From assembly GCF_014697615.1 (NCBI RefSeq), contig NZ_JACJSD010000017.1, positions 1 through 64,000 of the forward strand: DNA of 64,000 nt, read 5' to 3'. The stretch's first letter is position 1, and the number at the start of each line of letters is the position of its first letter. The translations under genes and the position numbers were made by a program. The stretch is from Nostoc sp. FACHB-280 (GTDB taxonomy: Bacteria > Cyanobacteriota > Cyanobacteriia > Cyanobacteriales > Nostocaceae). Below are positions 33,151 to 43,300 of the stretch, in pieces. The notes beneath the pieces were generated by a model that had not been told where the DNA came from, did not search any database, and saw nothing but the letters and a program-made list of their open reading frames with translations.

Positions 33151-34959
33151 TTACGAACATTGTTTAGCATCCCTTGGGTTGCTGATGGGATGTAAGTCGG
33201 CTTCCCAGATGCTGATATAAATAAAATCACAATTCTGGCGGACAACTTGTCCTTTCACAGAGCCTAAATTAAAACTGAAATCATCTTTTTGACGCTGCTG
33301 GAGTTGTGTGAGTTTTTGCTGAATCTCTGGAGTGACTCGACCGTTGAGCATTCCACTTAAAGTATTTTGCATCACCTCTGGGTCTACTGATTGAGCAAAT
33401 GCGGCTTCAGTTTGCACCAATCTTCCCGAATTACGGTCGAATAAATAGCCCAAGTCGATTTGATTTGGGACTACTTTGTAAGTGACAGCGCGAGTATCAC
33501 CCCACAAACCTCTGGAATCCCTTTTTGCCCTTCCGAGAGTTGCTTCTACGGTGCTTCTGTCTGTACCTGTGGGAAATGCGGGAACGCTTTGACGACTGGT
33601 TGTACTAACTCTGTTTCGGTTATTTCGTTTTGGTTTTTCTGGTTCTACCGCAGGTGCTTCTGGTGTGGAATTAACTGTAGGTTGAGAATCAGTTGTGGTT
33701 GGGGAATTATCTGGTTCTGAATTTACAGGCTGCTTATCGGTGATGACTGGAGATTCTGGAGATTCATTTGGAGAATTGGAGTCTGTTGTACCGTTGTTGG
33801 CCGATAAAGTATCTGAATTAATTGGCTGCTGTGGGGGCGTGATAGGTGTCGGAGAAGATGGTAGTGATGGTGACTCGTTGGGTTCTAAAGATGAAATTGG
33901 AGATGATGGTGGCTCGGAATTGTTGGCGATGGGGGCTTCTGACTGTTGAGGACGGGTTAAGCGAGCTAGTCCTATCCCAGCCATTAAACCAAAGGTAATT
34001 AAGCCACCAAATATCCAAATTGGTTTTTGGGAATTGCGGGGTGGAATTTTTGGCGGAGGAGAAACAGCTTGGGTTTGCTGAGTTGATGCAGGTTCGGTTG
34101 GACGAACATTGATAGTAGGGGATGGAGGCAGATTAGCTGTAGAGTTTAAAGCATAAAGCATTTTACTAGCAGTACTGTAGCGATCGCTTGCTTGGGGTTT
34201 AATTGCTTGATTCAGCACCATTGCTAGTTGGGGTGACACTGGCGGCGCGTAATTTTGCCAGAGAATTTCCCCAGTTTGTTGATGTGTGGGTAATTCTGAA
34301 GGCTGTTTTCCAGTCAAGAGATAAATTGCGGTTAAGCCTAAACTATAAATATCTGTAGCGTAAACAGGCCGCCCAATTGCTTGTTCACTCGGCATATATC
34401 CTGGTGTACCAATCACCATTGATTGTGTCGGATATCCGGGTTTAACTGCTACTGTGCGGATGGTTTCTTTAACGGCACCAAAATCAATCAAAACTGGCTT
34501 GCTATCAACAGAGCGCAGAATAATATTATCTGGTTTGATATCACGGTGAATAATGCCCTTACTATGCACATAATCCAATATCGATAGCAGACTCAAGAGA
34601 ATTTCTCTGACTATGATTTCACTTTGGCATCCTTTCGTTTCGACAATATGAGTTAAGGTTTGACCGTGAATCCATTCTTGTACCAGATAAAACAGTCCAT
34701 TTTCCGAAAAATAAGCATGGAGTCGAGGAATTTGGTCACTACTTTCGCCGAGATACTCTAAAGTAGCGGCTTCCCTTTCAAAACGTTGCTGAATCAAGGC
34801 GTAGGTTTGAGGATCATTCGCAATCGGTTTTAATTGCTTAATCACACAGCGACGGCGAGAAGGCATGTGGGTATCTTCTGCCAAAAAGGTTTCCCCAAAT
34901 CCACCAGCACCGAGTACCTGGATAACTTGATAGCGATTATTCAGCAGAATAGATGTCAT
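33151..34959 (-). CDS. Membrane-anchored Hanks-type Ser/Thr protein kinase
   Basis: The 602 residues hold a kinase domain (about 8-275), a transmembrane helix (about 318-338, WIFGGLITFGLMAGIGLARL), a Pro/Ser/Thr/Asn-rich linker to about 465, and a C-terminal domain (about 470-600). Kinase motifs are complete: Gly loop GAGGFGETF, VIKQLKP with the ATP-binding Lys, catalytic IIHRDIKPDN, and DFGAVKE for metal binding. The activation segment has the GTPGYMPSEQ of PknB/Spk-like cyanobacterial kinases. The C-terminal domain (STVEATLGRAKRDSRGLWGD) is shared with other cyanobacterial kinases and may sense an extracytoplasmic signal. It is convergent with sasA; the target is unknown. Confidence 0.9.
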   Translation of the reverse strand: MTSILLNNRYQVIQVLGAGGFGETFLAEDTHMPSRRRCVIKQLKPIANDPQTYALIQQRFEREAATLEYLGESSDQIPRLHAYFSENGLFYLVQEWIHGQTLTHIVETKGCQSEIIVREILLSLLSILDYVHSKGIIHRDIKPDNIILRSVDSKPVLIDFGAVKETIRTVAVKPGYPTQSMVIGTPGYMPSEQAIGRPVYATDIYSLGLTAIYLLTGKQPSELPTHQQTGEILWQNYAPPVSPQLAMVLNQAIKPQASDRYSTASKMLYALNSTANLPPSPTINVRPTEPASTQQTQAVSPPPKIPPRNSQKPIWIFGGLITFGLMAGIGLARLTRPQQSEAPIANNSEPPSSPISSLEPNESPSLPSSPTPITPPQQPINSDTLSANNGTTDSNSPNESPESPVITDKQPVNSEPDNSPTTTDSQPTVNSTPEAPAVEPEKPKRNNRNRVSTTSRQSVPAFPTGTDRSTVEATLGRAKRDSRGLWGDTRAVTYKVVPNQIDLGYLFDRNSGRLVQTEAAFAQSVDPEVMQNTLSGMLNGRVTPEIQQKLTQLQQRQKDDFSFNLGSVKGQVVRQNCDFIYISIWEADLHPISNPRDAKQCS

Positions 34960-35251
34960 GAACAGTTCAATATGTCCGCCATATTTAACTGTACATCACG
35001 ATGCCAAAGCCGATAATGTTCCCTTGTGAGATTGTGTATTATATGGCGTTCTCTAAGACGTGTCATCATTAGGTAAACTGAGGGTTGAATTGTGGAAGGT
35101 GAGATATTTTTTTAACTGGAATTCCCTAAGCGATCGCCCTAATTCTTATCGCGTTAGTATAGCCGCGAGCGAATTCTCTGAGTTGGGTTAAATGTTTCAA
35201 AACTCTAACTATCCGCGCCTCCGCGTCTCTGCGTAAGAGAGAAAACTTTGA

Positions 35252-35623
35252 TTAAAAACACAAATCATCAGCTATAAATTACCTAAAAACGCAGACATCG
35301 AAATTCTGGTTAAGCAGTTTAACTATCTGTATTAGTAGTTCTTAGTGCTTGTAAAGTTGGCTTAAGCAAAAAATTAAAGGTGAAGAATTAATTTGCTTGA
35401 CAATAGGCTTCATTTATGCACTTAAGCCTAGAGTCTTAGTAAGTTTGTGAAGTGTAAATGATGAAGCGACAGCAGAATTAATGCAGAAATTTTATACCAA
35501 AATCTTAAAACAAAAATTCACTCTTGCGGCAGCCTGGGAGAAGCTCAATTGACATTGTGGCAAGAAGATTATTCTACATCTTATTATGGGGCAGCTTTTA
35601 TTTTACAAGGTGAGTGGAAGTAA
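35252..35623 (+). pseudogene. Decayed remnant of a CHAT-domain gene
   Basis: Three parts of a CHAT protein can be read in order. LKTQIISYKLPKNADIEILV (from 35252) matches SKTSISSYELPKRADIEKVV of the next gene. VVLSACKVGLSKKLK (about 35335-35380) matches IVLSACETGLSQQIK. DEATAELMQKFYTKILKQ (from 35460) matches DEATSQLMKTFYTKILKQ, and the end QGEWK lies just before TAA 35621. Between the first two parts about 690 bases of the intact gene, including the catalytic His region, are gone. Single-base deletions (near 35380 and 35540) and a TGA (35449-35451) break the frame. The fold is lost, so no product is expected. It lies 200 bases ahead of the intact paralogue. Confidence 0.88.
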
Positions 35624-35822
35624 TACATAATACAAAGATTTTTGGGAAATAGGTGATAGTATATTCCAGTTTTTGAATTCAAAGCAATTATTCCCTACTT
35701 AGAATTACGAGAAATAGTAATGTCATCTATCTATAGTCGGGTTTTTTTATTAAAAATTCTCAGCTTACCAATGCCTAAAAGTATAGTGAAGCAGACACAA
35801 ATTCTTGTGAACAAATGCTGTT

Positions 35823-38800
35823 ATGACTAAGAGAATCAAACGTCACCAGAAACCAAGAAGATTTTTAGTAGCGTTTACCAGCCACCTTTCCCTTCTCTTA
35901 GTCAGCATCACAATGTTTGCTGAACCAGGTGTAGCTGCTAGAGATTATGCCCTCAAAATTACCCAACAAGCACAAATAGATTCGTCAGAGATATACTCTT
36001 CTAACGCCGAACAAATATTTAAAGAAGGAGAAGAGTTACTCAAACTAGGAACAGCACAATCTTTCCGGCAAGCGATCGCTAAATTTGAAACTGCTTTAAA
36101 ACTCTGGCAACAAACTGCAAACATCAAACAACAATCCACCACACTCAACGAGCTTGGGTTTATTTACAATGCTTTAGGTGATAAAGAGCAAGCTTTAATA
36201 TTTTTTAACCAATCTTTATCTCTTCGAGAGCAATTAAAAGATGTAGCTGGTCAAGCAGTAACTCTCAATAACATCGGTGGAGTCTATGATGCTTTGGGAG
36301 AAAAACAAAAAGCATTAAATTACTACAACCAGTCTCTAAGTCTATCACAAGAACTAGGAGATCAACTTTGGCAAGCCATAACTCTCAATAACATTGGTAG
36401 TGTCTACAACGCCTTGGGAGAGAAACAGCAAGCACTCAAATACTATAATCAGTCCCTACCCATCTCACGCAAAATGGGCGATAAAGCTCAAGAAGCAATC
36501 ACTCTCAACAATATCGGCGGTGTTTACGATGCTTTGGGAGAAAAACAGCAAGCTTTGACATACTACAGCAAATCTCTACCTTTATCACAACAAGTCGGAG
36601 ATAAAGCCGGACAAGCAGCCACTCTTAACAACATTGGTGGAATCTACGATGCGTTAGGAGATAAACAGCAGGCATTAATTTACTATAACCAATCTATGTC
36701 GTTAAGACGGCAAGTCGGAGATTCCACCGGCGAGGCCATCACTCTCAACAATATCGCTGGGATCTACGATGCGTTAGGGGATAAACAGCAAGCACTCAAC
36801 TATTACAACCAGTCCTTAAACTTATCCAGAAAAGTCGGAGATAAAACTGGACAAGCCGTTACTCTCAATAATATTGGCCGTGTCTATGATTCTCTAGCGG
36901 ACAAACAGCAGGCACTCAAATACTACAATCAATCTTTGCCTTTAAGACGAAAAGTCGGAGATAGAACAGGCGAAGCTACTACTCTCAACAACATTGGTGG
37001 AGTCTACGATGGGTTAGGAGACAAACAGCAAGCTCTAGAATTTTATAACCAATCCCTAGCTCTTTCACGAGAAGTAGGGGATAAAGCTGGAGAAGCTACA
37101 ACTCTCAATAACCTTGGTGGTATTTACTCTGCCTTGGGCGATAAACAGCAAGCTTTAAAATACTACAACCAATCTCTACCCTTGAGGCGGCAAATAGGAG
37201 ATAAAACAGGCGAAGCTGTTACCCTCAATAACATCGGCCGTGTCTATGACTTATTGGGAGACAAACAGCAAGCACTTAAATACTACAATCAGTCTATGCC
37301 CTTGAGGCGGCAAGTCAGAGATAGAACAGGCGAAGCTGTTACCCTCAACAACATCGGCCGTGTTTATGACTCATTAGGCGAAAAACAAGAGGCACTCAAA
37401 TACTACAACCAATCTTTATTTTTATCACGGCAAGTCAGCGACAAAGCCGGGGAAGCAACAACCTTGAATAACATTGGTGGTATCTACACTGTTCTTGGAA
37501 ATACACAGCAAGCCTTGGCATACTACAACCAGTCACTGCCTCTCAGACAGCAAATGAAAGATAAAGCTGGGGAAGCCATCACCCTCTACAATATTGCTTA
37601 TTTAGAACGTAATAGGGGCAACCTCAAAGAATCGCTAGTTCAAGTTGAAGCAGCTATCAAAATTATCGAAAACCTACGGACTAAAATTACCAACGAACAA
37701 CTACGTACATCTTATTTCGCCTCCCAACAAACTATTTACGAGTTTGCCAATGACTTATTAATGCAGTTGCACAAAAAATATCCCCGCCAAGGCTATGATG
37801 CTTTAGCATTACAAAGTAGTGAAAAATATCGTTCTCGCAGTTTGTTGGAACTACTCATAGAAGCTAACGCGGATATTCGCCAAGGTGTCGAACCTAAATT
37901 ACTAGAAGCAGAACAAAACTTGCAACAACGGCTGAATGCAACAGAGAAACTGCGTTTAGAACTCTATAACAGTGGTCAATACACCCCAGAACAAGCCCAA
38001 GCCCTGGAAAACGAATTAACATCGCTTCTCAAAGAATATCAAGAAGTCCAAGCCAAAATCAGATTTACTAGTCCCAAATATGCTGCCCTTACTCAACCCC
38101 AACCTCTTTCTCTCAAAGAAATTCAACAGCAAGTACTAGATGACGAAACGCTGTTATTAGAATACGCTTTGGGTGAAGAACGCAGCTATTTATGGGCAGT
38201 TAGCAAAACCAGTATTAGTAGTTATGAGTTACCTAAACGTGCTGATATTGAAAAGGTCGTTAAACAATTTAACTATTTATTGAAAATACGTTATTACAGT
38301 CTGACAGCCAACATCAAAATAGATGCAAGTTCTGGTTTAGGCACTTTTAGTAGTTACGAAGTACTCGCAAAACTCAATCAAATGCTGTTAGAACCAGTCG
38401 CCGAAAAAATCAAAAACAAGCGGCTGGTAATTGTCGGTGATGGTGCTTTACAATATCTGCCATTTTCTGCCTTAGCGCAACCCGGAACATCAGGTAAAAA
38501 CTTTAAACCTCTGCTAGAAAGCAACGAAATTCTTTATATACCATCAGCTTCTACTCTAGCCGTCATCAGGCGCGAACACAAAGAACGCAAAACACCCCCC
38601 AAAACCTTAGCTGTGATTGCAGATGCTGTATTTAGCTATGATGACGATCGCCTGAATAAAATTATCCATCAACCCATACCCAAGCAAAACATTCCTCTGA
38701 TCAATCCCAATTTCTCTTTTGAGCGTTTACTTTTCACTCGTCAAGAAGCCGAGGGAATTTTAGCTTTAGTCCCAAAATCTCTAACTCTGCAAGCATTAGA

Positions 38801-39296
38801 CTTTGCTGCTAACCGGGCTTTTGTCACTAGTTCTCAACTTAGTGAATACCGGATCATTCATTTTGCTACCCACGGTATTTTAGATACCAAAAATCCGGCT
38901 TTATCTGGTGTAGTGCTGTCACTATTTGACGAAAAAGGAATGTTGCAAAATGGCTTTTTGCGTCTGCAAGATATTTTTAATCTCAAACTACCAGCCGAAT
39001 TAATTGTCCTCAGTGCTTGCGAGACTGGCTTGAGTCAACAAATCAAAGGCGAAGGATTAGTAGGATTAGCCAGAGGATTTATGTATGCTGGTAGTCCGCG
39101 TGTGTTAGTCAGTTTATGGAATGTTGATGATGAAGCGACATCCCAATTAATGAAGACATTTTATACCAAAATTCTCAAACAGGGATTAACTCCAGCAGCG
39201 GCACTGCGAGAAGCAAGGTTAGAACTGTGGCGAGATGAAAACTATTCTGCACCTTATTACTGGGCTGGTTTTACCTTACAAGGAGAATGGAAATAA
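35823..39296 (+). CDS. Secreted TPR-CHAT protein (caspase/separase-like)
   Basis: The 1157 residues begin with a signal-like segment (about 13-39, FLVAFTSHLSLLLVSITMFA). Twelve full TPR units of exactly 40 residues follow (residues 108-587, each like LGDKQQALKYYNQSL...GEAVTLNNIG). Then come a helical linker with ALQSSEKYRSRSLLELLIEA and a C-terminal CHAT domain from about 760. The presumed catalytic dyad is intact: His1017 in IIHFATHG and Cys1066 in VLSACETG. CHAT is a clan CD peptidase domain, related to caspases and separase, named for HetF-linked TPR proteins. Some act in prokaryotic immune proteolysis (Craspase); most cyanobacterial ones are uncharacterised. No CRISPR or gasdermin-like partner is adjacent. 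The DNA repeats are very regular. Confidence 0.9.
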   Translation: MTKRIKRHQKPRRFLVAFTSHLSLLLVSITMFAEPGVAARDYALKITQQAQIDSSEIYSSNAEQIFKEGEELLKLGTAQSFRQAIAKFETALKLWQQTANIKQQSTTLNELGFIYNALGDKEQALIFFNQSLSLREQLKDVAGQAVTLNNIGGVYDALGEKQKALNYYNQSLSLSQELGDQLWQAITLNNIGSVYNALGEKQQALKYYNQSLPISRKMGDKAQEAITLNNIGGVYDALGEKQQALTYYSKSLPLSQQVGDKAGQAATLNNIGGIYDALGDKQQALIYYNQSMSLRRQVGDSTGEAITLNNIAGIYDALGDKQQALNYYNQSLNLSRKVGDKTGQAVTLNNIGRVYDSLADKQQALKYYNQSLPLRRKVGDRTGEATTLNNIGGVYDGLGDKQQALEFYNQSLALSREVGDKAGEATTLNNLGGIYSALGDKQQALKYYNQSLPLRRQIGDKTGEAVTLNNIGRVYDLLGDKQQALKYYNQSMPLRRQVRDRTGEAVTLNNIGRVYDSLGEKQEALKYYNQSLFLSRQVSDKAGEATTLNNIGGIYTVLGNTQQALAYYNQSLPLRQQMKDKAGEAITLYNIAYLERNRGNLKESLVQVEAAIKIIENLRTKITNEQLRTSYFASQQTIYEFANDLLMQLHKKYPRQGYDALALQSSEKYRSRSLLELLIEANADIRQGVEPKLLEAEQNLQQRLNATEKLRLELYNSGQYTPEQAQALENELTSLLKEYQEVQAKIRFTSPKYAALTQPQPLSLKEIQQQVLDDETLLLEYALGEERSYLWAVSKTSISSYELPKRADIEKVVKQFNYLLKIRYYSLTANIKIDASSGLGTFSSYEVLAKLNQMLLEPVAEKIKNKRLVIVGDGALQYLPFSALAQPGTSGKNFKPLLESNEILYIPSASTLAVIRREHKERKTPPKTLAVIADAVFSYDDDRLNKIIHQPIPKQNIPLINPNFSFERLLFTRQEAEGILALVPKSLTLQALDFAANRAFVTSSQLSEYRIIHFATHGILDTKNPALSGVVLSLFDEKGMLQNGFLRLQDIFNLKLPAELIVLSACETGLSQQIKGEGLVGLARGFMYAGSPRVLVSLWNVDDEATSQLMKTFYTKILKQGLTPAAALREARLELWRDENYSAPYYWAGFTLQGEWK
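36144..37583 (+). repeat. Twelve in-phase 120-bp tandem units inside the TPR-CHAT gene
   Basis: A CTCAA(C/T)AACAT..GG start recurs every 120 bases without indels from 36144 to 37583, and a thirteenth degenerate unit follows. The units share much codon-level sequence (ACTACAACCAATCTCT, AAACAGCAAGC), which suggests recent amplification or gene conversion. Confidence 0.9.
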
Positions 39297-39303
39297 TCAC
39301 GTT

Positions 39304-39394
39304 AGGACTTACGCAAAATCATGAAAAAACGAACCGCAAAGGGCGCAAAGGACACGAAGTTAAGAGGATTTGAGAGGATTTTTGCATAAGTCCT
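39304..39394. mobile_element. MITE-like element with AGGACTTACGCA ends, short copy
   Basis: This 91-base element starts AGGACTTACGCA and ends TGCATAAGTCCT (one mismatch). Its inside (AACCGCAAAGGGCGCAAAGG) matches the copy at 14105-14221 without that copy's 26-base insert. It lies 8 bases after the TPR-CHAT stop and may fold into a terminator-like hairpin. Confidence 0.7.
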
Positions 39395-39485
39395 AATAAC
39401 GTCTCTATAGCAGTCCTAAATCATTTGTAAAATTTCTATATCTTTTTCTTCTTTCTTACCTTTGCGTCCTTGGCGTTCTTGGTGA

Positions 39486-39525
39486 AGCAGTCCGGTCTTG
39501 GGGGTTTCCCCCATGAGGAACTGCT
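39486..39525. repeat. AGCAGT..GGGGGTTTCCCCC..ACTGCT nested hairpin repeat
   Basis: Outer arms AGCAGT and ACTGCT (39486-39491, 39520-39525) enclose an inner G5-TTT-C5 hairpin (about 39500-39512). This is a modular intergenic repeat. The whole gap 39297-39598 holds this, the MITE-like element and no gene. Confidence 0.5.
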
Positions 39526-39598
39526 GAACCCGGAGGGCGGTTCGTTTCCATATCTATGTTTATTCACGACTCATTTAGGATTGCTATACAACTTGGTA

Positions 39599-40147
39599 TT
39601 AAGACTTCAAATCAAGTAATCCTTCTTCCTTCAATTTAGGATTAAAACGCAGTTGTAATTGCAAACCACGAGATTCTAAAACTTTGAAAATTTCCGCTTC
39701 TACCCTTCGCGCCACATTTTTGACAACTTTGATTTGTGCCAACTCATCATTAGCAGGATTGTCATAACTCGCTTGTTCTTCTGCTGTCATTAAATTTTTG
39801 ACGTTAATGGGTTGTGTCCATTTCTCTTTATTGTCACCATTGCCCGCAGGTATTGTGCCATTTTCAGCAATCCAAGCATTTTCAATATTTTCTAAAACTG
39901 TCCGACTAGGACGTTCAATAGTTTGCACCTTCACCCAATAACATTGTTCTGGTTGACGCACTAAATGTTGTTGCAAACTCAAATAAACATCACGAGAATA
40001 CCCGACAAATTGTAGCAATTGATCATGATTAAAAATTGCATACACACCGATTTTTCCTTGAAATATTTCCGGGAGTTTTCCCTCAGCATCAATGCAAGGA
40101 AAATATTCTAAATTTGCTAAAGACGGATTATTTATTTCGTTATTCAT
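39599..40147 (-). CDS. GIY-YIG domain protein
   Basis: The 182 residues contain a GIY-YIG-like nuclease fold at about 30-95: GKIGVYAIFNHDQLLQFVGY (31-50) supplies degenerate GVY and VGY motifs, then SRDVYLSLQQHL, and the acidic residue in ENIENAWIAENG (about 86-97). Similar cyanobacterial proteins are small and single-domain. The first motif is GVY instead of GIY, as often seen, so activity is uncertain. The C-terminus is basic-acidic mixed (RRVEAEIFKVLESRGLQ). It is isolated between the TPR-CHAT gene and the rpo operon. Confidence 0.7.
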   Translation of the reverse strand: MNNEINNPSLANLEYFPCIDAEGKLPEIFQGKIGVYAIFNHDQLLQFVGYSRDVYLSLQQHLVRQPEQCYWVKVQTIERPSRTVLENIENAWIAENGTIPAGNGDNKEKWTQPINVKNLMTAEEQASYDNPANDELAQIKVVKNVARRVEAEIFKVLESRGLQLQLRFNPKLKEEGLLDLKS

Positions 40148-40312
40148 ATATAAAATATTGTTAATTTAAATTGTCTACAAAAAATTCATCGGCGTTTATC
40201 GGCGGTTAATTATTTTCTTTTGTAATTCATGACCATGAAAATTACTATATAACAGTCGAAGCATAGTTTAAGACTATGTTTGTGGATAAAACATAATTTT
40301 CTCAAAATCGTC

Positions 40313-40352
40313 AAAAGAAAAAGGCAAAAGAAACTTTTCTCTTGCCTTTTCT
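40313..40352 (-). terminator. Rho-independent terminator of the rpo operon
   Basis: On the minus strand AAAAGGCAAGAG pairs with CTTTTGCCTTTT around the loop AAAAGTTT and is followed by TCTTTTG. It lies 20-60 bases past the rpoC2 stop, a normal terminator position. Confidence 0.7.
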
Positions 40353-40372
40353 ACTAATTATTCACTGAGGAT

Positions 40373-43300
40373 TTACATATCGAAATCATCATCTTCGTCA
40401 ACTTCCTCATATTCATCCTCTTCGTCATCAGGTATGAGGTCGTGGACTTCATGAACTCCGTCGATAATCAAATCATCTTCATCCAAAATTGATCCTGTGC
40501 GTCGGCTACCATAAGTACCTTCAGTCAGGGAAGGCGCATCTAAATTGTAGGCGCGGGCGGTGCGATCGTCTAACACCATATCCAGAGGATCATCAACTTC
40601 ATCCAAGACACTGGTAGTATCCAAAGTTGAGTAATCATCGATCGCACCAGGTTCGTCATAAGTATTGTACCCAGTACCCGCCGGAATCAAGCGTCCGATA
40701 ATTACGTTCTCTTTCAGACCCCGCAGCCAGTCAGATTTACCTTCAATTGCTGCTTCCGTCAAAACTCTGGTTGTTTCTTGGAAGGACGCAGCCGAGATAA
40801 AGCTGTCTGTATTCAAAGATGCTTTGGTGATCCCTAACAACACTGGTGTGTATTGCGCTCTTGCACCACCAGTAATGGCCATTGCTTCGTTAACTTGTTC
40901 AACTTGGCGCAGTTCCACCAACTCACCAGGAAGCATGGTAGTATCACCACCATCATCAATCCGCACTTTGTTGGTCATCTGGCGGACAATTACTTCAATG
41001 TGTTTGTCGGCAATATCAATCCCTTGGGACTGATAAACTAACTGCACTTCGTTCACCAAGAAGGTTTGCACTTTCTGTAGCGCATGGCTGGCGCAGGCGT
41101 AGACTCCATCCTCAGAACCCAAGCTGAAGAAGATTTCCAGAATTTCGTGGGGGTTGGAGGGGCCATCTGTGATTGGTTGTCCGGCGGCGACATGAGAACC
41201 GTCGGGAACAATCAGGTTTTGTCCAGGGCCAAGGGGATAGTCACTGACTACACCATTAGACTCGACAATCTTCACAGCGATCGCTTCATCGCCATCACCA
41301 TAAACCACCTTGACTTCTCCACCACGGCGTACCAAAATACATGCTTCTTTTGGTTTCCGCGCTTCTAGAAGTTCTTCAATCCGTGGCAAACCTTGAATGA
41401 TGTCTCCGGTTTTGGCGCGTTCAAAGACCAACAGCACTAAGTTATCGCCGCGCTGTACCAAATCGCCATCTTCTATTTGCAACACCGCGCCAGGACTGAC
41501 TCGGTAAGGACGGCCAGCACGAATTGTCACCCGATAATTCTGGGTACTGAGGGCTGATTCATCACCAGCAGCTGCGGGAGGCGCACTCTTCACCTCTACA
41601 ACTTCCCCAGATTCTTCGGCAAATACACCGGGGGCGATTTCTGCACCTTCTACCAGCAAATTGCCGACTTTCACCTTGGGTTGTGCAGCCGTTGTCACGG
41701 TGTTCATATCGCTGTGGCGCAATACTAAGCAACGGCGTACCGCTTCTGTGCCTTTTTGGACACCGCGCACAATCCCACCTTCTTTACACAAGATTTGGGT
41801 ACGTGCAACTACAGCCCCAGGGGCAATTGTGTCGCCATCTTTGACTTCCAAACTAGTTTGGGTACTACCTTGGGTAGCATCTGCTACAATGTCACGGCGA
41901 ATTACTAATGATTCCAAAATCACTAGCTGCAAGCGTTGGATTTCTGAATCTTCTGCGTCAGGAATCAATTCAATATCGGCAGCTAACGGCGAAGCATTGT
42001 GGTCTTGTTCGCCTTCTTGCTCAATTTCCAAAACTAACTGAGTCCGCAGCAGTTCCACACCTTCCACCGATTTGACCCGCTCAGAATCTTTGTAAGGTAG
42101 GCGCTGTACGGCACGTAATTGAATTGAACGTCCGGTTTGCTGACTTACAGATGTAGTTGAAGGTACATCTGGGGTATTAGGTACAGCAAATTCCACTACA
42201 GGACGGCTTAACAATGCTGGGCCTTCGGGAGATTCTACATACTGGATGTAGCGCAACTCGGTAAAGGTTTGTCCCAACAGTTCTTCTCCTGGTTGGACAA
42301 AGGTATTATCTCGGCCAATCACCGCTTCTGGATCATCCACCATCAGCAGTTCGCCGGGTTTAACCACTACTTCCCGCAAAATGTCGTTTTTCTGGGTGAC
42401 TTCGACGACACCACTGTTTTGACAGAAGATATCTTTGACGACCTCAGAACCAGCTTCGACAAACTGACCATCTTCTACCAACAGCAGCGAGATATCTTTG
42501 TTAACTTCGTGGGTTTCTTCGGGAATCCACAGGATGGTACCGCCTTGTACCACTTCATAACCTTGTTTGGCTTTGCCTTTCTTCTGGACTTCTAACCCAG
42601 CGAATTTCAAAAAGCCACCAGTGGTTGTGCGATAGCGGTCATCAATTAATTCTGCAACCACTTGACCATTCTGCACTTTTGTGCCTGGGGTGGCTCGGAG
42701 GTTAAATTCCTGGTTGTTCCCAGTGGTAATTAAGTAGTTGTTGCGTCCTTGAGAACTGTTAACTGTAACGGCGGCTTGGTCTAGAACCACCGAAGCGGTA
42801 ATGATTTCAATTTCTCTGGTACTCTTGCCGGGGGTAGCTTCGGGTAAACGCACTACACCACCATGCTGGCTGGTGAGTTTGGTTTCCGCTAACACACCGT
42901 TGCTATCGATGCGATCGCCATTATTCACGACCAATTCTGCACCAGGGGGTAAGTTATAAACTTCCCCAGATAAAATCCAAATCAAACCACCTCTAGCGGC
43001 TGTGGTTGTGGTGTTACCTTGACGGTCGGTTTTTTGTTCTGCGACCACATCGGCAAATTTCACTTCCCCAGCCAAATCCGAGGCCACATCTTTCACCGCT
43101 TTTTCAGTGTTGGTGCGAGTTGTCCGTCCCCCAATGGCGACTTCTGCCAATAACTGACCTTGTTTTACCTGTTGACCATCAGTGATGTATAGTGTGGAAC
43201 CTTGGGTAACTTGAATTTCTTGGTTAACGGGAGTTTCGCCACCTTCTTTTTTAGGTTCTAAAATTAAGATGCCGTTAGCTTCCACATACAAAGCATCTTC

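Noticed and set aside
33460-33949. Frames antisense to the Ser/Thr-kinase linker, Gly/Ser/Cys-rich
   Set aside because: They mirror the Pro/Ser/Thr low-complexity linker of the kinase on the other strand; no start signal.
36144-37583. CRISPR array, because of regular spacing
   Set aside because: The 120-base units are continuous coding TPR repeats in one open frame, not short repeats with unique spacers.
35823-39296. Type III-E CRISPR Craspase or gasdermin-type defence operon
   Set aside because: CHAT is present, but there is no gRAMP/Cas7-11, gasdermin or CRISPR array nearby; only the protease-like domain is shared.
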